Counted from the first letter of the stretch, positions 1-8,525 are shown. The stretch: 64,000 nt of DNA from Pseudomonas sp. PD9R (GCF_019200975.1 NZ_JAHTMR010000003.1:217639-281638); one strand, 5' to 3'. Numbers and translations are program-made. Notes: generated from the letters alone by a model not told the origin.

Positions 1-618
1 TGTGCGCTGCCCGCGCCAATGCATGTAGGCGGGCGCGAGGCCGGCGGGCCAGTCATGGGCGTGCACCAGGTCCGGGCACCAGTGAATTTGGGCGAGATTG
101 GCGGCGATATCGGCGGCGGCCAGGCCCAGGCGGGCGAAACGAATGTGATTGTCCGGCCAGTCGCGACCGTTGTTGGCACCGTAAGGCGAACCTTCGCGCT
201 CGTAGAGTTCAGGGCAGATCAATACATAAATAACCAGACCGTCGGGCATGTCCATGCGCCCGATCTTGCACGGTGGCAGCGCGGCGTGGCCACCCAACTC
301 ACCGATGATATGAATTGGATTTTCGCTGTGCAGCACCTGCGGATAACCGGGGATCAGCACACGCACATCATGCAGGTGTGCCATGGCCCGCGGCAGCGCA
401 GCGGAAACGTCACCCAGACCGCCGGTTTTCACCAGGTCGGCAATTTCCGAGGTTACAAACAAGACTCTTTTCTTGTTCGGATTCTGGCTGGCAACCGGTG
501 TCAGCGTCTTGGTGCCGGGAACGCTGATCGATTGGGCACTGGGAGCACTCACGACGCTCGATTCGCCGACATGCTGATGAGCACGCTCTCCCTGAACATC
601 TAAAGCCGCACTGATCAT
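1..618 (-). CDS. glgA: Glycogen synthase GlgA, N-terminal part
   Basis: Transfers glucose from ADP-glucose to a growing alpha-1,4-glucan (glycogen synthesis, cytoplasm). The gene starts at ATG 618, with GGGAG about 8 bases upstream, and stays open for 206 codons to the left edge, so the C-terminal GT-B half is missing. After an Ala/Ser-rich extension of about 48 residues the typical synthase start is seen: KKRVLFVTSEIADLVKTGGL, containing the ADP-glucose-binding K-x-G-G-L motif, then GDVSAALPRA and, near the edge, PDLVHAHDWPAGLAP. The N-terminal extension is longer than in E. coli GlgA. The upstream 600 bases hold an NtrC-like palindrome and a REP pair. Confident from motif order. Confidence 0.93.
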   Translation of the reverse strand, partial: MISAALDVQGERAHQHVGESSVVSAPSAQSISVPGTKTLTPVASQNPNKKRVLFVTSEIADLVKTGGLGDVSAALPRAMAHLHDVRVLIPGYPQVLHSENPIHIIGELGGHAALPPCKIGRMDMPDGLVIYVLICPELYEREGSPYGANNGRDWPDNHIRFARLGLAAADIAANLAQIHWCPDLVHAHDWPAGLAPAYMHWRGQRT

Positions 619-1060
619 ATGAATCTCCCGTGTTGTTGATCTAATTCTTAGGTCTGGCAAACGGTATTTCGTGGCCAATCCCTGTGGCCGCGCACAAAAG
701 CGCTACGCATTGGTAAGCAAGCGCTGCCCAAATGCGCTGGAGCAGAATGGGTGAATTAACCATTGCAAAGATTGCACCAGTCGCAACGTACCTGCCTTTC
801 AGTCGACCGATCGCTGGAGGCAAAAGTTTCGACTTTTTTCCCACTTTGTGACCGACCGGTTTCGACCCGCGAAAATCAGTCTAGGCCAGAACTTAGAGCG
901 GTAAAGCCCGGATGGCAAAATTGTTCGACAATCGGTTTAAAGAGGTACGGACGTGCCGGATTGAGGGGCAAACGCACCGACGAAGTGCAGTTTTTTTTGC
1001 GGAATTGGCATGAAATGAAGCAGAACTGTCACATCAGTGTGCGTAGGGGAACAGTTGTGT
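619..1060. other. Non-coding region upstream of glgA
   Basis: No frame here reads like a protein: the open frames at 641-844 (minus) and 763-1080 (plus) lack family character and a convincing ribosome site. The stretch includes a T-rich run near 991-998 and a short inverted pair AACTGT (1024-1029) / ACAGTT (1051-1056). It probably carries the glgA promoter, but I cannot place it. Confidence 0.5.
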
Positions 1061-1077
1061 TGCACCATTGCGGTGCA
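1061..1077. promoter_or_regulatory. NtrC-type palindrome
   Basis: TGCACC-ATTGC-GGTGCA is a perfect 6+5+6 dyad matching the known NtrC enhancer consensus (TGCAC-N7-GTGCA). It lies about 440 bases upstream of the glgA start. I could not find a well-spaced sigma-54 promoter nearby; TGGCATGAAATGAAGC near 1007 has its GG and GC one base too far apart. The site is seen directly; its use is inferred. Confidence 0.45.
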
Positions 1078-1096
1078 TGATTGTAAGAGGTCTCCT

Positions 1097-1172
1097 GTAG
1101 GAGCTGCCGAAGGCTGCGATCTTTTGATCTGGGTTTTAAGATCAAAAGATCGCAGCCTTCAGCAGCTCCTAC
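1097..1172. repeat. REP inverted pair
   Basis: GTAGGAGCTGCCGAAGGCTG and its near-complement face each other around a short AT-rich loop. It sits downstream of the minus-strand dehydrogenase (stop at 1219) and may act as a transcript-end hairpin. Confidence 0.9.
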
Positions 1173-1218
1173 CCCCCAGGTCCGACGCAAGGGCAGGATC
1201 GGTAAGGGCGAACAGGTT

Positions 1219-2172
1219 TCAGCTCAATAGGCGAATCGGCGCACCTTCGGACCAGGCCCGAATATCCTCGATCATCTGCGAGAAAAACAGCTGGTAGTTC
1301 TGCTGACTGACATACCCGACATGCGGTGTCGCCAATACATTCTTAAGCGTCCTGAACGGATGCTGTGGCGGCAATGGCTCGACGTCGAACACATCCAGCG
1401 CCGCACCCGCCAACCGCCGTTTCTGCAAGGCCTTGATCAGCGCCGCCTCATCGACAATCGGCCCGCGCGCCGTGTTGACCAGCAGCGCCGAAGGCTTCAT
1501 CCAGCCCAACGCCTCGGCGTTCACCAGACCTCGGGAGCGATCGCTGAGCACCAGATGCACCGATAACACATCGGCCTGTTCAAACAGTTCTTGCTTGCTG
1601 ACATAGGTCACGCCAAATTCCCCGGCTCGTTCTGCCGTGAGGTTTTCACTCCAGGCGATCACGCGCATGCCGAACACCTGACCGAATTGCGCTACACGCT
1701 GGCCGATACTGCCCAGGCCGAGGATCGCCAGGGTCTTGCCATGCAAATCGCCCCCCAGGCCCTGTTGCCATTCACCAGCACGCAAAGCATTGGCTTCGAC
1801 GACCAGGTTGCGGGTGGCGGCCATGATCAGTGCCCAGGTCAGTTCGGGGGCGGCGTGTTTGTAGCTGTCGGTGCCGCACACCTGAATGCCCAGTGCAGCG
1901 GCGGCTTTCAGGTCAAGCGCGGCGTTGCGCATGCCACCGGTGACCAGCAACTTCAGTTTCGGTAGCTGGCGAAGCAGGTGCTCATCAAAGCGTGTGCGCT
2001 CGCGCATTACGCAGATCACCTCGAACCCGCTAAGGCGGCTTGCCAAGGTTTCATTGTCGGCAGGGTAGTCATGAATAAAACTCACCTGGCCAAGGTCTTC
2101 CAGCACTGACCAGTCGACCACGCCCCGCGCCACATCCTGCCAATCGTCAATTACTGCAATCTGCACCGCCAT
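1219..2172 (-). CDS. D-2-hydroxyacid dehydrogenase family protein
   Basis: NAD(P)-dependent oxidoreductase of the D-isomer-specific 2-hydroxyacid dehydrogenase family, 317 residues, cytoplasmic. The Rossmann motif ILGLGSIGQRVAQFG lies near residues 149-163. The family catalytic triad is visible: Arg in NTARGPIVDE, Glu in DVFDVEPLP and His in TPHVGY. The N-terminal substrate domain is shorter and less conserved, so the substrate cannot be named; SerA-like or phosphoglycerate-like annotation would be a guess. It follows the exported hydrolase at 2186-3208 by 13 bases and is probably cotranscribed with it. A REP pair follows the stop. Confidence 0.88.
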   Translation of the reverse strand: MAVQIAVIDDWQDVARGVVDWSVLEDLGQVSFIHDYPADNETLASRLSGFEVICVMRERTRFDEHLLRQLPKLKLLVTGGMRNAALDLKAAAALGIQVCGTDSYKHAAPELTWALIMAATRNLVVEANALRAGEWQQGLGGDLHGKTLAILGLGSIGQRVAQFGQVFGMRVIAWSENLTAERAGEFGVTYVSKQELFEQADVLSVHLVLSDRSRGLVNAEALGWMKPSALLVNTARGPIVDEAALIKALQKRRLAGAALDVFDVEPLPPQHPFRTLKNVLATPHVGYVSQQNYQLFFSQMIEDIRAWSEGAPIRLLS

Positions 2173-2185
2173 ACGCCTTACCTCA

Positions 2186-3208
2186 TTAATGCACGGGATT
2201 GGTTGTGTTCAGCCAGTCGAGCAGGGCCTTGTGAAACTCCGCCGGCTCTTCCATCTGCGGCGCGTGGCCCATACCGGGGAATTCGACCAGGGTCGACCGG
2301 GGAATCAGTTTTGCCACTTGCTTGCCGAGTACATCGTAATGCCCGAGTTTGGCCTTGACCTCGGGCGACGCGATATCACTGCCGATGGCCGTGGTGTCGG
2401 ACGTGCCGATCAGCAACAGGGTCGGCATCTTCAGGTTCTGGAACTCGTAGAACACTGGTTGGGTGAAGATCATGTCGTAGATCAATGCCGAATTCCACGC
2501 GACTTGTGTATGCCCCGGGCCCTTGTTCAGGCCGGCGAGCATGTCCACCCAGCGTTCGAACTCGGGTTTCCAGCGGCCGCCATAGTAGGTGTTGCGTTCG
2601 TAATTGCGGATGCCTTCGGCATTGAGCTTCAGTTCCCGCTCGTACCATTGGTCAACCGTGCGATAAGGCACGCCGAGTGCCTTCCAGTCTTCCAGGCCGA
2701 TGGGGTTGACCAGTGCCAGTTGCTCGACTTGTTCGGGGTATTGCAGTGCATAGCGGGTGGCGAGCATGCCGCCGGTCGAGTGACCGAGGATGCTGGCTTT
2801 CTGAATGCCGAGGGCTTTGAGCAATTGCTGGGTGTTGCTGGCCAGTTGCTGGAAGCTGTACTGATAGTGCTCCGGTTTGCTGGAGGTGCAGAAGCCGATC
2901 TGGTCTGGAGCGATCACCCGATAACCGGCGTCGCTCAGGGCTTTGATTGATGTGTCCCAAGTCGCAGCGCAAAAGTTCTTGCCATGCATCAGCACTACGC
3001 TGCGCCCGTTGGCCTTGCCATGGGCGGCGACGTCCATGTAACCCATTTGCAGGGATTTACCCTGGGACTCGAAGGCAAAATGCTTGACCGTGTAAGGGTA
3101 TTCGAACCCTTGTAGCTCAGGACCGTAGGTCGGGGTTTCGGCGGCGATGACGGGCAGGGCCGCCGTCAGCAATAGACCGGGCAACCAGCGGGAGAGGGTG
3201 GGCGACAT
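2186..3208 (-). CDS. Exported alpha/beta hydrolase
   Basis: 340-residue alpha/beta-fold hydrolase with a cleavable signal peptide (about residues 1-23, cut after VIAA), so probably periplasmic. The nucleophile elbow GHSTGG carries the catalytic Ser; an oxyanion-type segment MHGKNFC precedes it, and the C-terminal catalytic His is in FPGMGHAPQ. It resembles the haloalkane dehalogenase/epoxide hydrolase-like superfamily, but the substrate is unknown. It is the first gene of a likely two-gene unit with the downstream hydroxyacid dehydrogenase, which suggests an ester or lactone cleaved outside and a hydroxy acid oxidised inside; that link is inference. Confidence 0.85.
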   Translation of the reverse strand: MSPTLSRWLPGLLLTAALPVIAAETPTYGPELQGFEYPYTVKHFAFESQGKSLQMGYMDVAAHGKANGRSVVLMHGKNFCAATWDTSIKALSDAGYRVIAPDQIGFCTSSKPEHYQYSFQQLASNTQQLLKALGIQKASILGHSTGGMLATRYALQYPEQVEQLALVNPIGLEDWKALGVPYRTVDQWYERELKLNAEGIRNYERNTYYGGRWKPEFERWVDMLAGLNKGPGHTQVAWNSALIYDMIFTQPVFYEFQNLKMPTLLLIGTSDTTAIGSDIASPEVKAKLGHYDVLGKQVAKLIPRSTLVEFPGMGHAPQMEEPAEFHKALLDWLNTTNPVH

Positions 3209-3291
3209 GGGAGAACTCCGAAGGAAATCCGCCGATGCTGGATCGGCATGATTAGGGCGACATTAAACAGGCAGTTGCCATCGTCGTTGGT

Positions 3292-3729
3292 TCAACTCAT
3301 CCAGCCCAGAGTGATCAGGGCCAGCACCCCATAGCGGGCGCCTTTTGCAAGCGTCACGATCAACAAGAAGCGCCCCAGCGGCTCGCGCATGACGCCGGCC
3401 ACCAGGGTCAGCGGATCACCGATCACCGGCAGCCAACTGAGTAGCAGCGACCAATGGCCGTAACGCTGGTAGTGCCGTCGGGCTGTTTGCAGATGAGCTG
3501 GGCTGACCGGAAACCAGCGTCGGTCGCGGAATCGCTCGACGGCGCGCCCCAGCCACCAGTTCACCACTGAACCGAGTACGTTGCCCAGTGTCGCCACGGC
3601 CAGCAATGCCCACAGCCAATAGCGGTCGCTGAGCAAGAGGCCCACCAACACCGCTTCGGATTGCAAGGGAAGTAATGTTGCAGCACCGAAGGCTGCCAGG
3701 AACAACCCAACATAGGCGCCGAAAATCAA
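3292..3729 (-). CDS. YqaA/DedA-like membrane protein
   Basis: 145-residue inner-membrane protein of the SNARE-associated/DedA (YqaA) group. Four hydrophobic segments are visible: residues about 5-30, 35-57, 90-112 and 120-143. The central loop holds the family feature of an Arg-rich stretch (RFRDRRWFP), followed by SWLPVIGDPLTLVAG, where the Gly-Asp-Pro motif is typical. Related proteins act as lipid scramblases or flippases in general; no substrate is known for this one. The start ATG overlaps the stop of the upstream DUF411 gene by 4 bases (ATGA), so the two are translationally coupled. Confidence 0.82.
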   Translation of the reverse strand: MIFGAYVGLFLAAFGAATLLPLQSEAVLVGLLLSDRYWLWALLAVATLGNVLGSVVNWWLGRAVERFRDRRWFPVSPAHLQTARRHYQRYGHWSLLLSWLPVIGDPLTLVAGVMREPLGRFLLIVTLAKGARYGVLALITLGWMS

Positions 3730-4172
3730 TGCGCCGGGTAGTCCGCCACCACCACATCCGTGCCGTCTTTTTGCAGGCCGATCACTTGGTAGGCATCGCT
3801 CATGCCGTCCATCTCCATGCCGGGCGAACCCATCGGCATGCCGGGGGCAGCGACGCCCAGCAGATCATCGCGCTTGCTCAGCGCCAGCACCTGATCGGCT
3901 GGCACATGACCTTCGACGAATTTGCCGTTGATCAACGCGGTGTGGCACGACGCCAGACGCGGTGGCACGCCGTGCTGTTGCTTGAATTCGCTCATGTTGG
4001 CTTCGACATGGTCCTCGACCTTGAAGCCGTTGGCCTCCAGATGACTGATCCATTTTTTGCAGCAACCGCAATTGGCATCACGGTGAACTTCGATCGGGAT
4101 CAGATCGGCGGCCTGAGCCAGGGACGAAATCAACAGGGCGCTCAAGGCAGCCAGACGCAGGTGGGTTCGCAT
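3726..4172 (-). CDS. DUF411 exported metal-binding protein
   Basis: 148 residues from ATG 4172, chosen because it begins directly with a signal peptide (MRTHLRLAALSALLISSLAQA); a longer frame to 4277 adds residues without protein character. The mature part is DUF411: VHRDANCGCCKKWISHL has the Cys-Gly-Cys-Cys cluster, followed by a Cys-His in ASCHTALI and a Met-rich loop (PGMPMGSPGMEMDGM). Family members are periplasmic and linked to copper or silver handling; metal binding is inferred from the Cys/Met pattern. It overlaps the membrane protein at 3292 by 4 bases. Confidence 0.85.
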   Translation of the reverse strand: MRTHLRLAALSALLISSLAQAADLIPIEVHRDANCGCCKKWISHLEANGFKVEDHVEANMSEFKQQHGVPPRLASCHTALINGKFVEGHVPADQVLALSKRDDLLGVAAPGMPMGSPGMEMDGMSDAYQVIGLQKDGTDVVVADYPAH

Positions 4173-4476
4173 GTGGGATGGGTCTCTTCGTGCGGAAAAA
4201 AGGGGCATTCTGACCGGATTTTCTTGCGGGGCATTCCCAGTGTGTTTCGAATTAATACAAAGGTGGAGCCCCATCATCGTAGATCAAAACTGTCAGGCTG
4301 CTGATGACAGCATTACAACGCTGTCATGTTCGTTGTGGTGCTCCGATATTAATAAGCAAATCAAAACTTACGGGTGCTCTTAATTGGTTGTCTCGATCAG
4401 GCGTAGGAAAGGTCTGTAGGTCAATTAAGTAAAGTGCCTGATTGTCGGCTTTTCAATTGTAAGTTGCTGGAAATAC

Positions 4477-4905
4477 TTGTTGGTGAGGGTGGGCAAAAAT
4501 CCAATCGCGCTCAACGCGGAGAAGATGGATAAGCTGAAACTGTACAAGCCCCTCAAGGGTTTCGACCCTGCGAATGTGACGGTCAAGTCACTCGGCAATC
4601 TCAGTGTGTTATTGAAAGATCGAGGGCTAATTAGTGATGTGACTGCGCTGACGCTGACAAATGCCGGTGACAAGTTCGACCGGTTCGGTATTCCGACTGA
4701 TCCGGAAGCCACGTTCAATGCGCTTGAGTATTTTGCGATGCAGTTGGATAACATCCAAAAAAACGACATAAAAGGTAACAAGTATGCCAGCTACTTGATT
4801 CCCGAGTTTAAAAAAGCAATTCATGTATTGCAGAACGTGGAAACTTACGGCAAATACGGTCCCAGACCGCCGCCGATCGAGAGCAATATTTCTGAAAAGG
4901 CCTGA
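4477..4905 (+). CDS. Unrecognised AT-rich gene
   Basis: I do not recognise this 142-codon frame. It has no ATG start: TTG 4477 or GTG 4483 are the options, with GGAA at 4469-4472 giving better spacing to GTG 4483. The frame is open back to a stop at 4426. The protein is hydrophilic, helical and Lys/Asn/Asp-rich, without signal peptide or membrane segment. Codon use and base composition are more AT-rich than the neighbours, suggesting transfer or a decayed gene. A 13-base perfect stem with an AAAA loop follows at 4920-4949. Real but of unknown function; it could be a remnant of a longer gene. Confidence 0.55.
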   Translation: MLVRVGKNPIALNAEKMDKLKLYKPLKGFDPANVTVKSLGNLSVLLKDRGLISDVTALTLTNAGDKFDRFGIPTDPEATFNALEYFAMQLDNIQKNDIKGNKYASYLIPEFKKAIHVLQNVETYGKYGPRPPPIESNISEKA

Positions 4906-4919
4906 TATCAGATTGTGCG

Positions 4920-4949
4920 CTGGCCCGTACGGAAAACCGTACGGGCCAG
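4920..4949. terminator. Strong hairpin after the 4477 gene
   Basis: CTGGCCCGTACGG, loop AAAA, then the exact complement: a 13-base perfect stem directly downstream of the 4905 stop. The following T-run is weak, so termination efficiency is uncertain. Confidence 0.65.
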
Positions 4950-5038
4950 CCAGCAGCTTTGTTCCTGACTAAACCTCCAAAGAATACGCATTGTTCGCGT
5001 GCTGTTCGGGCGTTCGGCTGCCCGATAAATAAAGGGCG

Positions 5039-5176
5039 TTATCGATGCTGGTAGTAACCGGGTCCGCCATGGTCGTAGTAATGGTCATGGTGCCAGCCAC
5101 CGTGGGGGAACACGATGCAGCCACTCAGGGACAGCAGGGCCAGCAGGGGAATCAGCAGTGTGATTCGACGCAACAT
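5039..5176 (-). CDS. Small lipoprotein, 45 residues
   Basis: ATG 5176 is preceded by GAGGAT at suitable spacing. Translation gives MLRRITLLIPLLALLSLSGC followed by a His/Tyr/Gly-rich tail ending in PGYYQHR. The first 20 residues are a classic lipoprotein signal with lipobox L-S-G-C at residues 17-20, so the mature product is only about 26 residues, anchored to a membrane. Five His residues in 17 positions (GGWHHDHYYDHGG) suggest metal binding; that is inference. The gene is too short for usual gene callers. Codon third positions are GC-rich, as expected for the genome. Confidence 0.72.
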   Translation of the reverse strand: MLRRITLLIPLLALLSLSGCIVFPHGGWHHDHYYDHGGPGYYQHR

Positions 5177-5348
5177 TTGAAAATCCTCATGGTTAACGCC
5201 GCTATGAAGCTAAAACTCTTCATCGGCTGTAACATGAGACCCCGTTTGCTGCGACGCATCCCCGAAACACGGTAGGGGCTTGGCATGCATTCGGATACAA
5301 AGCGGATACATTTTTTTCAGCTTCAGGCTTACATTTCAGGAAATGCCA

Positions 5349-5537
5349 ATGACTCAGTCGCAACGTTTGAAATACTCGATTCTGATCTCCCTGGTGGTGC
5401 TGGGGATCATGTTTGGCCTTTCGTATTTGCAGAGCACCGGCGTCATCAGCGAAAAGCTGTTCCAGTACATCGCCATTGGCGTTGCGGTGATCGTGGTGGT
5501 CATCAATGGCGTGATGCGGCGCAAGGTCAAGCCCTGA
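5349..5537 (+). CDS. Small two-helix membrane protein
   Basis: 62 residues from ATG 5349 (AGGAAA just upstream; an in-frame ATG at 5343 is possible). Two hydrophobic helices are visible: residues about 9-29 (ILISLVVLGIMFGLSYLQ) and 36-55 (LFQYIAIGVAVIVVVINGV), ending in a basic tail RRKVKP. No family name recognised. Probably a conserved inner-membrane protein, orientation by the positive-inside rule with both ends in the cytoplasm. Confidence 0.7.
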   Translation: MTQSQRLKYSILISLVVLGIMFGLSYLQSTGVISEKLFQYIAIGVAVIVVVINGVMRRKVKP

Positions 5538-5557
5538 GCCGATTGCCCTGCGTTTGA

Positions 5558-5929
5558 TTATTCGTGGCGCAGAGCGGCGGCGGCCCGTGGATGCAGGCTA
5601 TAGCTTTTGTCCGGATTGAGAACAATCACGCCTTCACTGCATAAGCGTTTCAACACTTCGCGCACACTCAGGAAGGACAGGGGAATATCCAGTTCGAGCA
5701 ATTGCGTGTGCACTCCACGCACGCCCAGGCTGCGGTCGCTTTCGGCGGCCGTCAGCAAGGCGTCGATGACTTTCAGGCGAATCAGGCTGGTGCGCAGGCC
5801 GAAGCTTTTAAGGAGGAATCGGATCCGCTCGTTTCCGTGGCGTTCGGTACGCTGGTCGAAGACACCGACCCCAATGGAAGTGCCCGTTGGCGCGTTGCTA
5901 CCGTCCGATGGCAGTTGCGAGTTGTACAT
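5558..5929 (-). CDS. Fur-like winged-helix protein, short
   Basis: 123 residues. The middle (about 44-115) reads as a winged helix: LIRLKVIDALLTA, a central helix VRGVHTQLLELDIPLSFLSV, recognition helix REVLKRLCSEGVIVLN and wing. This resembles the DNA-binding half of Fur-family proteins, but the C-terminal dimerisation and metal sites (His/Cys cluster) are absent and there is only one Cys. It may be a DNA-binding regulator without metal sensing. Convergent with the two-helix protein at 5349. Family assignment is moderate. Confidence 0.6.
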   Translation of the reverse strand: MYNSQLPSDGSNAPTGTSIGVGVFDQRTERHGNERIRFLLKSFGLRTSLIRLKVIDALLTAAESDRSLGVRGVHTQLLELDIPLSFLSVREVLKRLCSEGVIVLNPDKSYSLHPRAAAALRHE

Positions 5930-6086
5930 TGCAAAACTCCTTTTCCGAGCCTGATCAGGAAAAATTGGGCGCTCTTAGGTAACTAGACGTATGAGCCGCT
6001 CAAATCATGAAGTTTCAAATGTAGAAATTTCGTCGTCATTGCGTCACCAACCTGTAAGACCCCCGCAGAGACACGTTCCAATCGCC

Positions 6087-6109
6087 TAAATTTTTGTCGT
6101 TTGCTTCGT
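6087..6109 (+). promoter_or_regulatory. Iron-starvation-box-like sequence before pvdQ
   Basis: TAAAT at 6087-6091 and CGT at 6107-6109, about 70 bases upstream of pvdQ. PvdS promoters are described with TAAAT and CGT about 16-17 bases apart; here the gap is 15, so this is a weak candidate. Confidence 0.25.
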
Positions 6110-6179
6110 TCCTAAAAGGATGCGCAGTGCCTGTCAGTACGCAGAACTGTGACCATCGTTTTTTTGATCAGGAGCGAGT

Positions 6180-8525
6180 GTGATTATTTCCAGCCAGTTA
6201 ACCAGGTTGAGCCTGGCGGGTATGGTGCTAGGGCTGAGTCTTGCAGCGAATGCACGCAGCACGCCTGAGCAGGCGAGTGCCGATATTCGCCGGACCAGTT
6301 TCGGCGTGCCGCATATTCGAGCTGAAAACGAACGTGGACTCGGCTACGGAATCGGTTATGCCTACGCGCAGGATAACCTCTGTTTGCTGGCCAACGAGAT
6401 CGTCACGGTGAACGGTCAACGCTCGCGGTTTTTCGGTCCGGACCAGTTCACGGTTGAAGAGCGCGAGAATCTGGTCAGCGATCTGTTTTTCAATTGGCTG
6501 AACACGCCGCAGGCCGTCGCCGGTTTCTGGCAGGCGCAAACCCCTGAGGTGCGTGAACTTATTGATGGCTATGTGGCCGGCTTTAATCGTTCGTTGACCG
6601 AGCGCCGCGCTGGGGGCTTGCCGCCACAATGTCAGGGTGAATGGGTGCGGGACATCACCTCGATGGACCTGGTCAAATTGACCCGCCGGCTGTTGGTCGA
6701 AGGTGGCATTGGGCAGTTTGCCGAAGCCTTGGCAGGCGCAACGCCGCCGGCTGCCGTCGCTGGCGTGGAGGGCCAACAGGCGTCGTTCCAGGTTGCGGCC
6801 TCGCGCATGCAGCGCTTTGCCCTCGACCGCGGCAGCAATGCGGTGGCGGTGGGCGCTGATCGCTCTTTCAACGGTCGCGGCATGTTGCTGGCCAATCCAC
6901 ATTTTCCGTGGGTCGGCGGCATGCGTTTCTATCAGATGCACTTGACCATCCCCGGCAAACTGGACGTGATGGGGGCTGCATTGCCAGGCCTGCCAATGAT
7001 CAACATCGGCTTCAATCAGCACTTGGCCTGGACCCATACCGTGGATTCGTCCAAGCATTTCACCCTTTATCGCCTGCAACTGGACCCCAAGGACTCCACC
7101 CGATACCTGCTGGATGGCAAGTCCTTGCCCCTGCACAAACAAACCCTGACGGTCGATGTGAAGCAGCCGGACGGTTCGGTGAAAGCAGTTTCTCATGTGG
7201 TGTACAGCTCGCAATTTGGCCCAGTGGTGCAGTGGCCCGGCAAGCTGGATTGGGACAATCAGTTTGCCTACAGCCTGCGCGACGCCAACCTGGAAAACGA
7301 TCGGGTGTTGCAACAGTGGTACGCCATGAACCGCGCCGGCAGTCTTGAGGAACTTCAGGCCAGCGTGCACAAGATCCAGGGCATTCCGTGGGTCAACACA
7401 CTGGCGGCGGATGATCAGGGGCAAACGCTGTACATGAACCTGTCGGTGGTGCCGAACGTGAACGCGGACAAACTGGCTCAGTGCAGTGATCCGCGGATTG
7501 GCTTGCAGATGATCGTCCTCGACGGTTCCAACAGCGCCTGCGCCTGGGACATCGACCCGCAAGCCGCGCAAAAAGGTATTTTTGCGGCGGACAAGTTGCC
7601 GCAACTGCTGCGTAAGGATTTTGTGCAGCATTCCAATGATTCGGCGTGGATGGCCAATCCGGCGAATCCGCTCACCGGTTTTTCGCCGTTGATCAGTCAG
7701 GACAGCCAACCCTTGGGCTTGCGCTCGCGCTTTGCTCTGGACCGTCTCAGTACACTGGCCAAGGCCGGCCCGGTTACGGCGGTGGATTTGCAACATATGG
7801 TGATGGATGACCAGGTGTATCAAGCGGCGCAAGTGATGCCGGACCTGCTGCAATTCTGCGCGGCTGATTTGGGCGCGGATGCGAAAACCCTTGCGCCGCT
7901 GTGCGCCAGTCTCAAGGCTTGGGATCGTAAAGCCAATCTCGACAGTGGGCTGGGATTCGTGCACTTCCAGAACGTCATGGAACCGTTGGAGCAGGCGCCG
8001 GATGTCTGGCGGGTTGCGTTCGATCCAAAAGACCCGCAACACACTCCGCGTGGTCTCGCAGTCGATCACCTGGAAGTGGCGGCGGCGCTTCGCCAGGCGA
8101 TGTTGGCGTCGGTAGAGCAGGTCAATGCTTCCGGGCTGAAGAATGACAGCCGCTGGGGTGATATTCAGGTAGTCAGCAGTGGTGGGCAACAAACGCCGAT
8201 TCACGGCGGGCCGGGTACGCTGGGGGTTTACAACGCTATCCAGAGCGTGCCGAGAACCGACGGCAAGCGCGAAGTGGTCAGTGGCACCAGCTATTTGCAG
8301 GTGGTGACTTTCGATGACAAGGGGCCGCAGGCCAAAGGGGTGTTGGCGTTCTCGTTATCCAGTGATCCGTCCTCGAAATACGCGAGCGATCAGACGTTGG
8401 CATTTTCCAGGAAGCAACTGAATGTGTTGCCGTTCACCGAGCAGCAGATCACCTCCGATCCGCAATACCAGGTCCGGACAATCCGCGAACAGGACAAAAG
8501 GGCCGGGACGGTGGCTGCGCAGTAA
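6180..8525 (+). CDS. pvdQ: PvdQ acyl-homoserine lactone / pyoverdine acylase
   Basis: 781-residue Ntn-hydrolase precursor of the penicillin acylase family, exported by a signal peptide (residues 1-25). In Pseudomonas PvdQ removes the fatty acyl chain from the pyoverdine precursor in the periplasm and also cleaves long-chain AHLs. The protein aligns with PvdQ throughout: GLGYGIGYAYAQDN, then the autocleavage site with catalytic Ser219 in DRGSNAVAV, NPHFPWVGGMRFYQMHLTIP, AWTHTVDSSKHFTLYRL, and NDSAW late. Start is GTG 6180 with AGGAG five bases upstream. No other pyoverdine genes lie in the window; a FecR-type regulator is encoded convergently downstream. Confidence 0.93.
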   Translation: MIISSQLTRLSLAGMVLGLSLAANARSTPEQASADIRRTSFGVPHIRAENERGLGYGIGYAYAQDNLCLLANEIVTVNGQRSRFFGPDQFTVEERENLVSDLFFNWLNTPQAVAGFWQAQTPEVRELIDGYVAGFNRSLTERRAGGLPPQCQGEWVRDITSMDLVKLTRRLLVEGGIGQFAEALAGATPPAAVAGVEGQQASFQVAASRMQRFALDRGSNAVAVGADRSFNGRGMLLANPHFPWVGGMRFYQMHLTIPGKLDVMGAALPGLPMINIGFNQHLAWTHTVDSSKHFTLYRLQLDPKDSTRYLLDGKSLPLHKQTLTVDVKQPDGSVKAVSHVVYSSQFGPVVQWPGKLDWDNQFAYSLRDANLENDRVLQQWYAMNRAGSLEELQASVHKIQGIPWVNTLAADDQGQTLYMNLSVVPNVNADKLAQCSDPRIGLQMIVLDGSNSACAWDIDPQAAQKGIFAADKLPQLLRKDFVQHSNDSAWMANPANPLTGFSPLISQDSQPLGLRSRFALDRLSTLAKAGPVTAVDLQHMVMDDQVYQAAQVMPDLLQFCAADLGADAKTLAPLCASLKAWDRKANLDSGLGFVHFQNVMEPLEQAPDVWRVAFDPKDPQHTPRGLAVDHLEVAAALRQAMLASVEQVNASGLKNDSRWGDIQVVSSGGQQTPIHGGPGTLGVYNAIQSVPRTDGKREVVSGTSYLQVVTFDDKGPQAKGVLAFSLSSDPSSKYASDQTLAFSRKQLNVLPFTEQQITSDPQYQVRTIREQDKRAGTVAAQ

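Noticed and set aside
1006..1022. TGGCATGAAATGAAGC as a sigma-54 promoter
   Set aside because: The GG and GC dinucleotides are one base too far apart for a -24/-12 element.
763..1080. 105-codon frame upstream of glgA
   Set aside because: No ribosome site or family; overlaps the NtrC-like dyad.
5045..5275. 76-codon plus-strand frame
   Set aside because: Antisense to the better supported 45-residue lipoprotein gene.
6087..6109. PvdS box as firm call
   Set aside because: TAAAT and CGT are 15 bases apart rather than 16-17; kept only as a low-confidence feature.
6228..8204. 658-codon minus-strand open frame opposite pvdQ
   Set aside because: Shadow of a high-GC gene; basic, His/Arg-rich translation without domains, and the plus-strand PvdQ match is continuous.
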